DNA of 43,752 nt. Source: Nitrospirota bacterium. GTDB taxonomy: Bacteria > Nitrospirota > Thermodesulfovibrionia > Thermodesulfovibrionales > JdFR-88. Positions 9,693 to 20,498 of the stretch are shown here, piece by piece. The position numbers and the translations under genes were made by a program. The notes below the pieces were generated by a model. The model saw only the letters and a list, made by a program, of their open reading frames with translations. It made no database searches and was not told the origin of the DNA. The stretch is from contig JAJYLE010000003.1 in NCBI GenBank assembly GCA_021788025.1, forward strand, positions 1 to 43,752. The letters run 5' to 3'. Position 1 is the stretch's first letter. Every line of letters starts with the position of its first letter.

Positions 9693-9714
9693 CGGTCTGC
9701 CTTCCTGCTTGCTG

Positions 9715-11805
9715 TCAGTGTATTTTTTCCAGATGCGCGAATTTAAGATTCAGTTTTTTAAGCCCTATGCTGGGGAAATTGACTGTGACCTTGGCGTCGT
9801 CGCCTTCGCCATAGCAATCCCTTACAATGCCAACCCCCCACTTTGAATGCTTCACCCGCGTGCCGGTAACATAGGGCAACGGCGCCGGGGCGGGCCTGAA
9901 CACCTCTTCCTTTCGGGCCGCCTGCGGCGGTGCTTTCTCTATCGTTTTATAACAGCTCTTGGGTATATCCTGAAGGAAACGGGAGGGCTTCTGTTCCTTC
10001 AGCTTGTCAAATAGCCTTCTCTTCCTTGCGCCAGTGAGGATCAGTATGTCCCTTGCCCTGGTCATGCCGACATAGAGAAGCCTTCTTTCCTCCGCCAGTT
10101 CCTCCGGTGATTTGGCCTTAAAGTACGGAAGAAGCCCCTCTTCCATCCCGGCCACAAACACCACGGGGAATTCAAGCCCCTTGGCGCAGTGAAGCGTAAT
10201 AAGCCGAACGTGCCCTTCCGCGGAGCTTTCCTCGGAGCCTGATGCAAGGGACAGTTTGTCAGCAAACTCCTTTACGTCCTTGCCGGCAGCTGACGCGATG
10301 AACTCTTTTACGTTTTCGGCCCTGGGCTCGTCCAGGTCCGTCATATAACCGGTGCTCTCCACTATGGCCTTCAGAAGCTCCGCCGCATCCTTGTACCTTC
10401 TGGAGGACAGGCCTTCCATAAGCGATATGAAGGATTCCAGCTTTTCCTTCATTGTTACCATAAGCCCGTTTGCCTTCAGAAGCCCCTTTATGGAGGCATA
10501 CAGGCTCAGGCTCTTTTTCTTGGCGTTCTGTTCCACCTTTGACAGAGTGGAGGCCCCTATGCCCCTGGGGGGGCAATTTATTATCCTCCTCAGGGCTACG
10601 TTATCGTCCTTGTTTACAACCAGCTTGAGATAACCGGCAAGGTCCTTTATCTCCTTGCGCTGATAGAAGCTTACCCCACCCATCACCTTGAACGGTATAC
10701 CCTCGGACTGGAACCTGTCTTCAAGCGCCCGCGACTGGCTGTTTATCCTGTACAGGACGGCAAAATCGCCGTAGCCGTAGGTGTTTTTTAGGAAGAACTC
10801 GCGGATCATCCTTGCTATATGCCTGGCCTCTTCCTCCTCGGAATTCAGCCAGAAGAAGCAGATGTCCTCGCCCTGCCCGTTTTTGGCCTGCAGGTCTTTT
10901 CCCATCCGCTTTGAATTCTTGCTCACAATACCGCCGGAAACGTCCAGTATCTTCTGGGTGCAACGATAGCTCTGGTCCAGCCTGATTACTTTTGCGCCCG
11001 GGAAATCATTTTCGAAATTAAGCATATTGTTAAGCTCGCCCCCCCGCAGCCTGCATATGCTCTGGTCGTCGTCGCCGGCCACGCAGATATTGCCCTGGGG
11101 CCTGGCCATCAGCTTAAGCAGTTTATATTGCGCGGGGTTGGTGTCCTGGAACTCATCTACCAGTATATGTTCGAACATCTTGTGGTAGCGGTCCAGCACC
11201 GCAGGCTCGTTTTCAAACAGCTTTATCACAAGCATTACAAGATCATCAAAGTCCAGAGCGTTACTCTTACGGAGTTCGTCCTGGTATCTCATGTAAACCT
11301 TGGCCAGCCGCTCCTCAAAACCAAACCCGTCAGATTTGGCCACGAATTCCTTCGGCTCTATCAGTGACGATTTAAGGTTGCTTATTTTCGAGAGCACTCC
11401 TTTATAGAGTGCCTCGTAAAGGTTCAGGTCCTTAAGGATGTGCCTGATGAGATTAAGCTGGTCCTCGTCGTCGTAAATGGAAAAATCCGGCGAGTAACCC
11501 AGCGCGGATATCTCCTTGCGGAGGATGCGGACGCATTGTGAATGGAACGTGCCAATCCAGCACTGTTTAAGGTCCTTGCCCACCTGGCCGGCTATCCCGG
11601 CCCTCATCTCATCGGCTGCCCTGTTAGTATATGTGACAGCCAGAACCGAACAGGGAGAAGCCTTTTTAACCAGGTTTGCAAACCTGCAGGTTATGATCCT
11701 TGTTTTGCCGCTTCCCGCGCCGGCCAATACCATAAGAGGCCCTTTGGTGTGCAGGACGGCTTCTTTTTGCCCAGGGTTGAGCTCAGATGTCAGATTTTTT
11801 GACAT
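9715..11805 (-). CDS. uvrD: UvrD/PcrA-type superfamily 1 helicase
   Basis: AGAGSGKT, DEFQDTNPAQY, GDDDQSICRLRGG, LITLHCAKGLEFPVVFV, LLYVGMTRARD. Confidence 0.95.
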   Translation of the reverse strand: MSKNLTSELNPGQKEAVLHTKGPLMVLAGAGSGKTRIITCRFANLVKKASPCSVLAVTYTNRAADEMRAGIAGQVGKDLKQCWIGTFHSQCVRILRKEISALGYSPDFSIYDDEDQLNLIRHILKDLNLYEALYKGVLSKISNLKSSLIEPKEFVAKSDGFGFEERLAKVYMRYQDELRKSNALDFDDLVMLVIKLFENEPAVLDRYHKMFEHILVDEFQDTNPAQYKLLKLMARPQGNICVAGDDDQSICRLRGGELNNMLNFENDFPGAKVIRLDQSYRCTQKILDVSGGIVSKNSKRMGKDLQAKNGQGEDICFFWLNSEEEEARHIARMIREFFLKNTYGYGDFAVLYRINSQSRALEDRFQSEGIPFKVMGGVSFYQRKEIKDLAGYLKLVVNKDDNVALRRIINCPPRGIGASTLSKVEQNAKKKSLSLYASIKGLLKANGLMVTMKEKLESFISLMEGLSSRRYKDAAELLKAIVESTGYMTDLDEPRAENVKEFIASAAGKDVKEFADKLSLASGSEESSAEGHVRLITLHCAKGLEFPVVFVAGMEEGLLPYFKAKSPEELAEERRLLYVGMTRARDILILTGARKRRLFDKLKEQKPSRFLQDIPKSCYKTIEKAPPQAARKEEVFRPAPAPLPYVTGTRVKHSKWGVGIVRDCYGEGDDAKVTVNFPSIGLKKLNLKFAHLEKIH

Positions 11806-11932
11806 GGACGCGTACTATTAAATTAACATAATTCTTTGATTTTTTTCCACTTTTTAAAAAACAGGCAAACTCGTTTAAGCAAGGGTTCATATTTAATTCA
11901 AATTTCATCGGCGCTTTACATCAAAGCCATCA

Positions 11933-13768
11933 TTATTCCACAGTTACGCTTTTGGCCAGGTTTCTTGGCTGGTCCACATCGCAACCCCTGTGCACGCCTA
12001 TATAGTAGGCAAGCAATTGCAGGGGAATGGCCATCAGTATAGGCAAAAGATACGGATTGGTTCCGGGAACGCAGAATACGTTTTCCGGGGCGGCCCCGAA
12101 CTCCCGCGCATCTTCGGAATCAGTTATTATCAGGATATCTGCGTTTCTGCTTTTTACCTCTTCCAGATTGGAGAGGGCCTTTTCCTTAAGCGCCCCACGT
12201 GCGGGGATCAGAAAAAGCACCGGCATGTCCTTGTCTATGAGGGCTATGGGACCGTGCTTCATCTCCCCGGCGGCATAACCTTCGGCATGTATGTAGGATA
12301 TCTCCTTCAATTTAAGCGCACCTTCCAGTGCCACCGGATAATTTATCCCCCTGCCAAGGAACAGGAAATGGTCCTTCTTTATAAACTTTTTACCCATCTC
12401 TTCCAGTTGGGCCTTCTGATTAAGTATCCGCTCGATCTTGTCGGGTATGCACATCAGTTCCTGAAGCATGGCGCCGGACTCTTCAGCGGTGATCTTATTC
12501 AAGGCCCGCGCAAATGATATGGAAAGCAGGTACATTGCGGCAAGCTGTGCGCTAAACGTTTTGGTAGAAGCCACCCCGATCTCCGGTCCGCTTCTTGTAA
12601 AAAAAACCGCGTCTGCGCCTCTGGCCGCAGTGCTGCCGGTAACGTTTGTTATCGAAAGTGTAAACGCTCCGCTCTGCTTTGCCAGTTTCTGTGCGGCAAG
12701 CGTATCGGCCGTTTCGCCGGATTGGGTAACTGATATAAACAGGTCATCCGGTCTTATTACCGGGCTTCTGTACCTATACTCCGAGGCAATGTCCACCTCA
12801 ACCGGCACGGATGCCAGCGGCTCTATCATATATCTAGCCGCCAGACCGGCGTGCCAGGATGTACCGCATGCGGCTATCATCACCTTTTTCCTGGATTCCA
12901 GGAGACCTTCGGGCATCCCGAAGGAGGACGTTGTCACCTCTCCCTTTTCGGGCTCTATGCGCCCCCTGATGGTGTCCGCGATGGCATGCGGCTGCTCGTG
13001 AATCTCCTTCAGCATGTAATGCTTGTAACCGTCTTTCCCCGCCATGCCGGGCGTCCATTGCAGAACCACGGGCTTTCTGTTTGACAGCACGCCCCCCGGG
13101 CCGATCAGCCGGTATCCTTCCGGGGTTATGACAACAGCTTCGCCGTCCTCCAGAAACAGGGCCTTTTTGGTGTGCGCCAGGAAGGCAGAGGCGTCCGAAC
13201 CGATAAAATATTCATCAAGGCCCACGCCCATGGCAAGCGGGCTGTCTTTTTTCACGCCTATTATTTTCCCCGGCTCGCTCTCGTCCATTACGGCCAGCGC
13301 ATAAGCGCCCTTCAGTTCCTTTACAGCCTCAAGCACGGCCTTTTCAAAAGGCAGGGAGCGGGAGTATTTGCAGATGAGGTGGCAGATCACCTCCGTGTCG
13401 GTTTCGGATTTGAAGTTGAAACCCTCAGCCATCAGGTCCTTTTTAAGTTGTATATAATTTTCGATTATCCCGTTGTGGACAAGCACCGTCCCACCGGACT
13501 GGTGCGGATGGGCGTTTCTTTCGGACGGGCCACCGTGGGTGGCCCACCTTGTATGCCCGATGGACGTGGTGGAACGCGGCTGTGGATTTTGTGAGATCAG
13601 GGCCTCCAGGTGCCTTATCTTGCCAGCACACCGGACTACCTTCAACCCATTGTCTTCCATGAAGGCCACGCCAGCAGAGTCGTACCCGCGGTATTCGAGG
13701 AGTTTAAGCCCTTCAAGGATAATGGGGACGGCGCTTCTTTTGCCAGTGTAGCCTATAATCCCGCACAT
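11933..13768 (-). CDS. glmS: Glutamine--fructose-6-phosphate aminotransferase (isomerizing)
   Basis: MCGIIGYTG N-terminal nucleophile Cys; SIGHTRWATHG; C-terminal DQPRNLAKSVTVE. Confidence 0.97.
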   Translation of the reverse strand: MCGIIGYTGKRSAVPIILEGLKLLEYRGYDSAGVAFMEDNGLKVVRCAGKIRHLEALISQNPQPRSTTSIGHTRWATHGGPSERNAHPHQSGGTVLVHNGIIENYIQLKKDLMAEGFNFKSETDTEVICHLICKYSRSLPFEKAVLEAVKELKGAYALAVMDESEPGKIIGVKKDSPLAMGVGLDEYFIGSDASAFLAHTKKALFLEDGEAVVITPEGYRLIGPGGVLSNRKPVVLQWTPGMAGKDGYKHYMLKEIHEQPHAIADTIRGRIEPEKGEVTTSSFGMPEGLLESRKKVMIAACGTSWHAGLAARYMIEPLASVPVEVDIASEYRYRSPVIRPDDLFISVTQSGETADTLAAQKLAKQSGAFTLSITNVTGSTAARGADAVFFTRSGPEIGVASTKTFSAQLAAMYLLSISFARALNKITAEESGAMLQELMCIPDKIERILNQKAQLEEMGKKFIKKDHFLFLGRGINYPVALEGALKLKEISYIHAEGYAAGEMKHGPIALIDKDMPVLFLIPARGALKEKALSNLEEVKSRNADILIITDSEDAREFGAAPENVFCVPGTNPYLLPILMAIPLQLLAYYIGVHRGCDVDQPRNLAKSVTVE

Positions 13769-13792
13769 TTTATAGCCAGGCCTCCATAGACT

Positions 13793-15229
13793 TTATTTGC
13801 CTTCCTTCTTTTTAGCGAGTTTCTTTTCTCTTCTTGTGGCCCAGCCCTCTACGTTCTTCTGCTCCATCCTGTTTATTGCCAGAGAGCCTGGCGGCACATC
13901 CTTTGTTACTGTAGAGCCGGCGGCAATGTAAGAGCCTTTGCCAACTTTTACAGGGGCCAGCAACTGCGAATCGCTGCCCACGAAAACGCCGTTGCCGATT
14001 ACGGTTTTGTTCTTGTTCACGCCGTCATAATTGCAGGTGATTGTTCCCGCCCCCACGTTTACACCCTTGCCGACCTCTGCGTCCCCTATATACGAGAGGT
14101 GCATGGCCTTGGTGCCCTGGCCTATAAGCGAATTTTTTATCTCCACAAAATTGCCGATTGCCGCACCCCGGCCTATAACCGCGCCTGGCCTGAGATGGGC
14201 AAACGGCCCTACGCGGGCACCCGCGCCTACCCTGGATGCCTCCACCACCGATGAATCCTTTATCACGGCCCCGTCCCCGATGGCGCTGTCCACTATACGG
14301 GCGTTGGGATAAATAACGCAGCCTTTGCCTATGGACGTTCTGCCTTCAAGGTAAACATTTGGATAGATGACCGCGCCTGGCGCAATCCTTACCCTGGCAT
14401 CAATAAATACCGCGGAAGGATCGATAAACCGTACGCCATCTGACGCAAAGCCCTTCACAAGCGCCGCCCTCAGCACAGTCTCCGCCCGCCCAAGCTCCAA
14501 AGGCGTGTTGACACCCGCAAGTTCCTCTTCCGGCCCCGCAACATAAGCGCCTGCCATCAGCCCTTTCTTAAGGACAATCTCAAGCAGGTCCGTAATGTAA
14601 TATTCACCGCTTTTAGAGTTCGGCTTTATCATCGGCAACAACTTCAGGGCCGCAGGCTCGATCACGTAAAGCCCGCTGTTAACCTCGTTTATGCCTGCGT
14701 CCTCTTCCCGAAGTTCCGAATTTTCAATTATCCGCACCGGCCTGCCTTCAGGGTCCCTTTTTATCCTTCCGTATGCGCCGGGCTCGCAGGCCAAAAAAGT
14801 TCCTATGCTAAGGGCGTTAGCCTGCCTGGCGTGCAACGACACCAGCCTTTTTATCGTCTCCGGCCTTACAAGCGGAAAGTCCCCATTTAACACAACAAGA
14901 CTGCCGTTTATCCGGCCAAGTTCATTAATGGCGCAGGACACCGCATGAGCAGTGCCCATCGGCTTTTCCTGAAATGCAAACTCAAGCGGCAGAGCCGCTT
15001 TTTTACCTAACGGGTGCGTCTCAAGCGCACCTTTGATTTCGTTAAGGTATTTACCGGCCACAATCACCACACGCGCCGGTTTCAAAGAGAGAGCGGAACT
15101 AACCGGATAAGATATCATCGGGGCGCCAAGTACCGGATGCAGCACCTTGGGCAGGGCGGACTTCATCCTCTTCCCGGCCCCGCCGGCCAGCACTGCAAAA
15201 TACAGCGGCCTGCCCCCCTTCGTTTTCAT
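13793..15229 (-). CDS. glmU: Bifunctional UDP-GlcNAc pyrophosphorylase / GlcN-1-P acetyltransferase
   Basis: LAGGAGKRMKSALPKVLHPV; left-handed beta-helix repeats; YIGDAEVGKGVNVGAGTITCNYDGVNK. Confidence 0.97.
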   Translation of the reverse strand: MKTKGGRPLYFAVLAGGAGKRMKSALPKVLHPVLGAPMISYPVSSALSLKPARVVIVAGKYLNEIKGALETHPLGKKAALPLEFAFQEKPMGTAHAVSCAINELGRINGSLVVLNGDFPLVRPETIKRLVSLHARQANALSIGTFLACEPGAYGRIKRDPEGRPVRIIENSELREEDAGINEVNSGLYVIEPAALKLLPMIKPNSKSGEYYITDLLEIVLKKGLMAGAYVAGPEEELAGVNTPLELGRAETVLRAALVKGFASDGVRFIDPSAVFIDARVRIAPGAVIYPNVYLEGRTSIGKGCVIYPNARIVDSAIGDGAVIKDSSVVEASRVGAGARVGPFAHLRPGAVIGRGAAIGNFVEIKNSLIGQGTKAMHLSYIGDAEVGKGVNVGAGTITCNYDGVNKNKTVIGNGVFVGSDSQLLAPVKVGKGSYIAAGSTVTKDVPPGSLAINRMEQKNVEGWATRREKKLAKKKEGK

Positions 15230-15846
15230 TAACGGACCGCTTCCCTCAACATATCCGGCGTGGCAATGCCGCCGGACAGGATTATCTTTACTCCGTCTTC
15301 CACGGCTATATCCGTGCAGAAGACATCATCCGGCTTGAAAAGGGCCACCTCTCCAAGGTAAAGGTTATTGGTGGGTATGTATATCGCCTGCAAGGGCTCG
15401 GTCCTGCCGTCGCTGAAGCATCTTGTTGTGCCTTCCCTTGTAAGAAAGCCGAATGCGTAAACGCCCGGCCTTGGATACTGTACGATAACGAATTTTTTAA
15501 AGCTGGATGATTTTGAAAAAGCGTCCATTATCGATTTTACAGGAGAGTAAACGCTTCTGAATACAGGTATGTTCATAAGATATTTTTCAACGGCCTTTAT
15601 CACCTTGTTGCCAATAACGTTTGTGGAGACGGTCCCTGCTATGAATATAAGGACGATGGCGGAAATAAACCCCATCCCCTCCACATGCCTGCCAAACAAC
15701 CTGTCGTAAACCGGGCCCAGTATCCCGTCAATGCTCTTGAAAATCCAGATAAGCACCACAACGCTTACAAGCGCAGGCACGGTAACAAAAAGCCCTGCGA
15801 AGAACTTGCGCCTGAACGTGGCCCTTAAAGAAAGATGATGGTTCAC
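15229..15846 (-). CDS. DUF502 family membrane protein (GTG start)
   Basis: Two hydrophobic segments; [18 protein letters not shown] and [13 protein letters not shown] motifs; GTGA overlap with the yebC stop. Confidence 0.87.
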   Translation of the reverse strand: MNHHLSLRATFRRKFFAGLFVTVPALVSVVVLIWIFKSIDGILGPVYDRLFGRHVEGMGFISAIVLIFIAGTVSTNVIGNKVIKAVEKYLMNIPVFRSVYSPVKSIMDAFSKSSSFKKFVIVQYPRPGVYAFGFLTREGTTRCFSDGRTEPLQAIYIPTNNLYLGEVALFKPDDVFCTDIAVEDGVKIILSGGIATPDMLREAVR

Positions 15847-16595
15847 GAGGCCGTGTCCATGATCTCCTGGGGCATTTCGGAATTCGAGTAGACGTTCTGC
15901 ACGTCGTCATTGTCCTCGAGGGCATCGATAAGCCTGGCCAGCTGCGCCGCCGCGTTCTTGTCCACCGGCACGTAGTTTTTTGGGAGCATGGTCACCTCGG
16001 CCATTTCTACCGCTATGGAATTCTTCACAAGGGCCTCTTTAATGCCCGAAAAATCCTCGGGGGCGGTCACTATCTCGTAGCTTTCCTCGGCCGGGTCATT
16101 TTTCATATCCAGCGCCCCGGCGTCCAGGGCAACGCTCATAACCGAATCCTCATCGGCCTTGCTTTTGTCCACAAGAATGTAGCCGCGTTTTTCGAATATC
16201 CAGGAAACGCACCCCGCCTCTCCCATGGCGCCGTTGTTTTTGGACATCAGGTGCCTCAGTTCGGAGACGGTGCGGTTTTTGTTGTCCGTAAGCGTTTCAA
16301 TCAGTATAGCAGTGCCGCCAGGGCCGTAGCCCTCGTATGTCACTTCCTCATAGCTTGCGCCGGGCAGTTCCCCCGTCCCCTTGAGAATGGCCCTCTTTAC
16401 GTTCTCCTGGGGCATGTTGATCTCTTTGGCCTTTTCAATAACAGTTTTAAGGCGCGCATTTCCCGCGGGGTCGCCCCCGCCAAGCCTGGCGGCCACCGAG
16501 ATTTCCTTGGCCAGCTTGGAGAATGCCTTCCCTTTCTTTACGTCGGTTGCGGCCTTCTTATGCTTAATCTGCGCCCATTTTGAATGTCCTGACAT
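15843..16595 (-). CDS. yebC: YebC/PmpR-family transcription/translation factor
   Basis: [32 protein letters not shown]. Confidence 0.97.
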   Translation of the reverse strand: MSGHSKWAQIKHKKAATDVKKGKAFSKLAKEISVAARLGGGDPAGNARLKTVIEKAKEINMPQENVKRAILKGTGELPGASYEEVTYEGYGPGGTAILIETLTDNKNRTVSELRHLMSKNNGAMGEAGCVSWIFEKRGYILVDKSKADEDSVMSVALDAGALDMKNDPAEESYEIVTAPEDFSGIKEALVKNSIAVEMAEVTMLPKNYVPVDKNAAAQLARLIDALEDNDDVQNVYSNSEMPQEIMDTAS

Positions 16596-16753
16596 GGGTC
16601 TTTCGAATCAGCCTCCGTTTATTTTTTTCTTGTTCGCAGTTCGGGGTCCACCGGCTTGTTCCTAATTGAATGTCCACAGACCCCATCGGGGTATTTTATC
16701 ATGGTTTTATGCCCTTTTTCAGCTTCCGGCGCGGGATAATGAACATGGGACGG

Positions 16754-18145
16754 TTACCCCCTGTTATCCAGACCGTATTCCTTTATTTTGGTAAGCAGGG
16801 TTTTGTAGCTTACTTTAAGCACCTCAGCCGCCCTGGTCTTATTCCCCCTGGTCTCTTCCAGCGTGCTTTTTATGAGCTCGGCCTCGGCCACACGCTGCGC
16901 CTGTTTTGAGGCATCTTCAAGGGCCCGTCCAACAGCCGGACGCTCCGGCACATTGCTTTTGGCTTTTTCCGCATCCGGCGCTGGCCAAACCGAAAGCCCA
17001 AGGTGCTCCGGCAGTATGAACTCGCCCTCGGCCAGGATCATTGCCCGCTCCACAGTGTTTTCCAGCTCCCTTACATTTCCCTTCCACCTGTGGCTTACAA
17101 GGGCTTCCATGGCCTCCGGTGAAAACGATCTGGCCCTGCTCTTTAGCTCGGCCCTGAACTTCCCGGCAAAATATTCGGCCAGAAGTGGAATGTCCTCGGC
17201 CCTGTCTCGAAGCGGCGGTATCCTTTGGGGAAACACGTTCAGCCTGTAAAACAGGTCCTCCCTGAAATTGCCGGCCGCAGCTTCGGACTCCAGGTCCTTA
17301 TTGCTTGCGGCCACCACCCTTACGTCTATTTTTATGGAATGGGTGCCTCCCACCCGCTCTATTTCGGACTCCTGGAGCACGCGGAGCAGCTTGGCCTGAA
17401 GCTGGGGGTCCAGCTCGCCCACTTCATCAAAGAAAACCGTACCCATATGGGCAAGTTCCATCTTTCCCGGCTTGGTGCGCTCGGCACCGGTAAAGGCCCC
17501 TTTTTCGTACCCGAACAATTCCGATTCCAGAAGCTCCCCAGGAATGGCAGCGCAGTTTATCGCCACAAATGGATAATCCTTCCGGGGTGACAGATGGTGG
17601 ATGGCCCTGGCAAAAAGCTCCTTCCCGGTGCCCGATTCACCAAGCAGCAGCACGGTGCTCTTTGCGGGAGCAACTTTCCTGATGCGTTCAGCCACTTCCG
17701 TCAAAACGCGGCTTTTGCCCACTATGACAGGAAGCGCCCCCGGATTTACTTCCTCTTTAAGCAGCATGTTTTCGGTAAGCAGGCGCTGGTTGTCAAGCGC
17801 CCTCTTGATTAATAAAACCAGATGGTCCGTATCGAAAGGTTTTGTGATAAAATCGTAGGCGCCAAGCTTCATCGCCTGCACAGCGCCCTCAACGGAGCCG
17901 TATGCGGTCATGACTATCACCGGCCTCAGCGAGCTGTCCTCCCGGGAGGCCTTCAGCACATCTATCCCGCTTTTGCCCGGCAGTTTAAGATCCGTAAGGA
18001 CCAGATCGATTTTTTCCGCCCTCAGCTTTTTTGATGCCTGCATGGCATCGCCGGCATGGACAACGCTGAAGCCTTCGGCTTCAAGGGTTGCCTTCAGCAT
18101 CTCGGCCGTTGAGGCCCTGTCCTCGACGATCAGGATGCGCTGCAT
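16754..18145 (-). CDS. NtrC-family sigma-54-dependent response regulator
   Basis: Receiver domain; AAA+ GESGTGKELFARAIH and GAFTGA; C-terminal Fis-type HTH. Confidence 0.95.
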   Translation of the reverse strand: MQRILIVEDRASTAEMLKATLEAEGFSVVHAGDAMQASKKLRAEKIDLVLTDLKLPGKSGIDVLKASREDSSLRPVIVMTAYGSVEGAVQAMKLGAYDFITKPFDTDHLVLLIKRALDNQRLLTENMLLKEEVNPGALPVIVGKSRVLTEVAERIRKVAPAKSTVLLLGESGTGKELFARAIHHLSPRKDYPFVAINCAAIPGELLESELFGYEKGAFTGAERTKPGKMELAHMGTVFFDEVGELDPQLQAKLLRVLQESEIERVGGTHSIKIDVRVVAASNKDLESEAAAGNFREDLFYRLNVFPQRIPPLRDRAEDIPLLAEYFAGKFRAELKSRARSFSPEAMEALVSHRWKGNVRELENTVERAMILAEGEFILPEHLGLSVWPAPDAEKAKSNVPERPAVGRALEDASKQAQRVAEAELIKSTLEETRGNKTRAAEVLKVSYKTLLTKIKEYGLDNRG

Positions 18146-18222
18146 AACGGTAAATTATAACATGCAACCTTAAGATAACGTCTTAAACTCGCCGGAACAG
18201 ACAGCCACGGTTATAATACGCG

Positions 18223-19137
18223 ATGAAGGTTTTTGCCTCCATAGACGTAGGCTCCAACTCCGTCCGCATGCTGATAGCCGGGAAGGAAGATGGCGAAATT
18301 AAGCGGCTGCGTTATGAAAGGCGCACCACTCGGCTGGCGAAAGGGTTTCCCGGCGGAAACCAGATAAGCCTGGAAAACGCTGAACTCACGGCAAAAGCCC
18401 TGCGCGAGTATTTGGAAGTATTGTCCGGATACCAGTTGGAGGGTTTCAGGGCTGTGGGCACAAGCGCGCTCAGGGAGGCCGTGAACGGCCGGGAGATTAC
18501 TGAATATCTTGAGCGTGAGGCCGGATTTAAAATCGATGTTATATGCGTTGAAGAAGAGGCCAGGCTTTCGGCCAAAGGCGTTACAGGGTTTCTTGATATA
18601 AACACCGCCATGATACTGGATATCGGAGGAGGCAGCACGGAATGGATTATCTGGAGCGGCAGGAAACTGGTTAAAAGCGGCAGCATACCTGTTGGCGTAG
18701 TAAAACTGGCCGGGATGTGCGCTCCGCCGGGGTTTCCCTGCCCCAAGGCCATTGCCTCAATAGAAGACGCATCAGCCCGGATAATATCCAAAACCGGCAG
18801 TTATGAGAAAGGCGCGTTCGTGCTCACCGGCGGCACTGCAAGCACGCTTGCCATGGTGGACCTTGCGCTGGAATCCTATAATCACGGGCTTGTGCAAGGC
18901 CACAGGGTAAATATGGACAGGCTCCATGAAATTTACGGAATGATAGACCGCACCCCGGTCACTGAAAGGGACAGAATCAAAGGGCTTCCGGCAGACAGGG
19001 CAGACTTGATAATGCCCGGTGTCAGCCTTACAATTAATATAATGGTTGCTGGCGGATTCCGGGAGTTGACCGTAAGCGGCACAGGGCTGCCGGAAGGGAT
19101 AATTTTGGAGTTGACGGGGGGCTTGAATGAATATTAA
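18223..19137 (+). CDS. ppx: Ppx/GppA exopolyphosphatase family
   Basis: ASIDVGSNSVRMLIA, ILDIGGGSTEW, LTGGTASTLA. Confidence 0.92.
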   Translation: MKVFASIDVGSNSVRMLIAGKEDGEIKRLRYERRTTRLAKGFPGGNQISLENAELTAKALREYLEVLSGYQLEGFRAVGTSALREAVNGREITEYLEREAGFKIDVICVEEEARLSAKGVTGFLDINTAMILDIGGGSTEWIIWSGRKLVKSGSIPVGVVKLAGMCAPPGFPCPKAIASIEDASARIISKTGSYEKGAFVLTGGTASTLAMVDLALESYNHGLVQGHRVNMDRLHEIYGMIDRTPVTERDRIKGLPADRADLIMPGVSLTINIMVAGGFRELTVSGTGLPEGIILELTGGLNEY

Positions 19138-20497
19138 ATGGTTTTTTAAACACCCCCAAACATCCCACTGCCCGGATTTGGTGCGGGAACCGATGCTCCT
19201 GCTCAATTCGTCCGGCCGGATTCTAGATCTTAACGACTCAATTGCGCTTGCCCTGAACGCCGGCAAGGAAGACCTCATGGGCGCAAATGCAGACTCGGTT
19301 CCGGGGCTTGCCCCTCTTCTACCTGGTATGGAACGGGCCTTTAAAGGCAACATGGCTGTCACCGCCCCGGAACAGATAAAACTTGGCAACCGGATATACA
19401 GGCCCACGGTTTATCCTCTGGACCAGAACGGCGAAAGCGAAAAACAGACCAGCGCTTTCGGACTGGTGCTTCAGGACATCACGGAGTACGTAAACCTGGA
19501 AGAGGAGCTTGTAAAGCGCAACCGGCTTTTGATGGCGATAAATACCATCTCCACGGTTTTTTTGTATTCCAATATAGCATCACTGTTTGACGTACTCCAC
19601 GACAAGATACTGCTTGTCACCGGGATGGATTTCTGCTGGACTGTTGTAAGGGAAAAGGAGGGGTTTGCCGCAAGGGGCATGCGCGGCCTTTCAAGGAACC
19701 TGAGGGCCAGGCTCGATTCCGGCGCGCTGGATATATTCCACCAGAGCATAATGGACTCCGGCGAGCCCTTTACCGTTATTGAGGGGCCGGAAGTGAGGAA
19801 TTACGAATTTTTTGAAAAGGACGGCATCGCCACCCTGGTGGCCCAGCCTCTTTCAATCGGGCCTGATAAGGTTGGGGTGCTTGTAATGGGCAGCCGCACA
19901 GAGGCGGACCTGGGGTTCGACATGGCCTCGCTTATAAACCTGATAGGCAACCATGTTTCGCTTATCATGGAAAAGGTAAGGCTTTATGAGGAATCCGAGC
20001 GCCTCGCCATAACGGACGCCCTGACGGGCCTTTTCAATATCAGGCATTTTTACGACTCGCTTGCGCACGAGATTGCAAGGGCCAGGCGCTACGGCGAGTC
20101 CTTTTCCATTTCCATATTCGACATAGACGATTTCAAGAACATAAACGACACCTTCGGCCACCAGGCAGGAGATGAGGTGCTAAGGACCGTGGCATCGGCA
20201 ATGAAAAGCATTTCCAGAGAGGTGGACCTTGTGGCACGGTACGGAGGAGAGGAATTTGTTATAATTCTTCCTAACACATCCAAGCAGGAGGCGTTCAGGC
20301 AGGCCGCCAGAGTGAAGGACGGAATCGAGGCCGAGACCTACCTGTCAGGCAAGACCAAAGTCTTCGTAAGCGGGGGGGTTGCGTCCTTCCCCGGCGACGC
20401 CACGGATGAAAAAGGTCTTTTATACGCTGCGGATATGGCCCTTTATGAGGCCAAGTCACTCGGCAAAAGACAAATAAGGCTTGCGGGAGTCAGCTGA
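19127..20497 (+). CDS. Diguanylate cyclase with sensory (PAS/GAF-like) N-terminus
   Basis: GGDEF-domain signature YGGEEFVIILPNTSKQEA, FDIDDFKNINDTFGHQAGDEVLR. Confidence 0.92.
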   Translation: MNIKWFFKHPQTSHCPDLVREPMLLLNSSGRILDLNDSIALALNAGKEDLMGANADSVPGLAPLLPGMERAFKGNMAVTAPEQIKLGNRIYRPTVYPLDQNGESEKQTSAFGLVLQDITEYVNLEEELVKRNRLLMAINTISTVFLYSNIASLFDVLHDKILLVTGMDFCWTVVREKEGFAARGMRGLSRNLRARLDSGALDIFHQSIMDSGEPFTVIEGPEVRNYEFFEKDGIATLVAQPLSIGPDKVGVLVMGSRTEADLGFDMASLINLIGNHVSLIMEKVRLYEESERLAITDALTGLFNIRHFYDSLAHEIARARRYGESFSISIFDIDDFKNINDTFGHQAGDEVLRTVASAMKSISREVDLVARYGGEEFVIILPNTSKQEAFRQAARVKDGIEAETYLSGKTKVFVSGGVASFPGDATDEKGLLYAADMALYEAKSLGKRQIRLAGVS

Positions 20498-20498
20498 T

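Noticed and set aside
16680-16700. ACCCC-ATC-GGGGT palindrome between the NtrC-type regulator and yebC
   Set aside because: Short stem with tight loop and no convincing U-tract in either relevant direction; not called as a terminator.
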